Source: an uncultured Prevotellaceae bacterium
GTDB lineage: Bacteria; Bacteroidota; Bacteroidia; Bacteroidales; Bacteroidaceae
Direction of reading: 5' to 3'
DNA: 54,265 nucleotides
Assembly: GCA_902771155.1 (NCBI GenBank)
Contig: CACXVS010000032.1
Location: 1 to 54,265 of the forward strand
Shown: positions 53,905 through 54,265 of the stretch, one piece after another
How the letters are laid out: each line of letters begins with the position of its first letter
Numbering within the stretch: position 1 is the first letter of the stretch
Program-made: the position numbers and the translations under genes
The notes under the pieces: generated by a model
Database searches by the model: none
What the model saw: the letters and a program-made list of their open reading frames with translations, nothing else
What the model was told of the DNA's origin: nothing

Positions 53905-54265
53905 GGGGATGGTGATGGAGGTCAGGCCACTGCAACCAAGGAAAGCATAATTTCCAATTAAGGTTACGCTATTGGGGATGGTGATGGAAGTCAGACCACT
54001 GCAATTTTGGAAAGCATAACTACCAATAGAGGTAACGCTGTTGGGAATGGTGATGGAGGTCAGGCCACTGCAATAATAGAAAGCCATACCTCCTATTGAG
54101 GTAACGCTGTTGGGGATGGTGACGGAGGTCAGGCCTGTGCAGCCAGAGAAAGCTTCCATTCCTATTGAAGTCACACTATTTGGAATAGTCACAGATGAAA
54201 GTCCACTGCAATTATAAAATGCATAATCTTTAATTGAGGTTACGTCATCCGGAATAATTAAATTC
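53884..54265 (-). pseudogene. BspA leucine-rich repeat fragment at the window edge
   Basis: This frame is open from the window end to a TGA at 53884-53886 and encodes LRR_5 units ([23 protein letters not shown] and four similar) that end in [10 protein letters not shown]. The last residues arise where a normal unit is joined out of frame to the 99-base repeat at 53904/53905. It is probably the upstream part of the gene at 51723-53904, displaced by one base, or an assembly chimera. The true start and signal peptide lie beyond the window. Confidence 0.65.
54167..54265. repeat. 99-base exact direct repeat, terminal copy
   Basis: Second copy of 53806-53904, offset 361 bases, ending at the last base of the window. 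Confidence 0.9.

Overview
The window looks like one contig from a Bacteroidota genome, most likely a gut or rumen Prevotella-type bacterium. The reasons are the Bacteroidetes promoter signature (TTTG, 19-21 bases, TAnnTTTG) before many genes, BspA-type leucine-rich repeat proteins with the Prevotella-like C-terminal tail YNLQGQRVDNPTKGLYI, a TonB-dependent receptor with an ECF sigma/anti-sigma pair, a NUDIX-type arabinose regulator, and weak or absent Shine-Dalgarno sequences. Gene functions are read from motifs and family knowledge only; no database search was run.

Layout. 1-7.0 kb (minus strand): housekeeping run ispE, DEAD-box helicase, LptG-type permease, tgt, lon, tightly packed with overlaps. 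7.1-13.4 kb (plus): trmN6-like methyltransferase, nitrilase-family amidase, ABC-F ATPase, grpE, dnaJ, folC. 13.5-26.6 kb (plus): a continuous sugar locus. The galactose part is galM, an MFS porter and galK. The arabinose part is a lipoprotein aldose epimerase, an SGLT-type symporter, a NUDIX regulator, araD, araA, an araB-type kinase and a GH51 arabinofuranosidase. Together they would import galactose and arabinose released from arabinogalactan or pectin side chains and feed glycolysis and the pentose phosphate pathway. 26.6-31.7 kb (minus): ECF sigma factor, anti-sigma factor, TonB-dependent receptor and a glycosyltransferase gene broken by an in-frame TGA. 32.0-34.4 kb (plus): transketolase (disrupted) and rpiB. 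34.5-38.3 kb (minus): lipoprotein, tilS, RlmI-type methyltransferase and a DEDD exonuclease, divergent from ftsK, a lolA-like gene and a membrane protein (plus, 38.4-42.9 kb). 43.0-43.4 kb: four tRNA genes. 43.5-45.4 kb: small secreted proteins and an SDR oxidoreductase. 45.8-54.3 kb (minus): an accessory region with three large secreted proteins sharing a C-terminal module, and a HicAB operon whose toxin gene carries an internal deletion.

Most notable signals. (1) A small structured element sits at the stop codon of three unrelated or diverged genes (rpiB, the 45.9-kb gene, the 51.7-kb gene). Each time the last codons and the stop are duplicated 72-75 bases downstream around a related core, and a paralogous site without the element lies at 49.43 kb. 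(2) Several genes carry lesions: transketolase (out-of-frame deletion), the glycosyltransferase (TGA), the last BspA gene (TAA and a frameshift) and hicA (internal deletion). (3) The window ends in an exact 99-base repeat of internal sequence, which looks like an assembly-graph end, so the last 460 bases should be treated with caution. (4) A 16-base perfect palindrome lies between the -33 and -7 boxes of the hicAB promoter. (5) A 22-base-periodic motif array lies at 26.68-26.76 kb.
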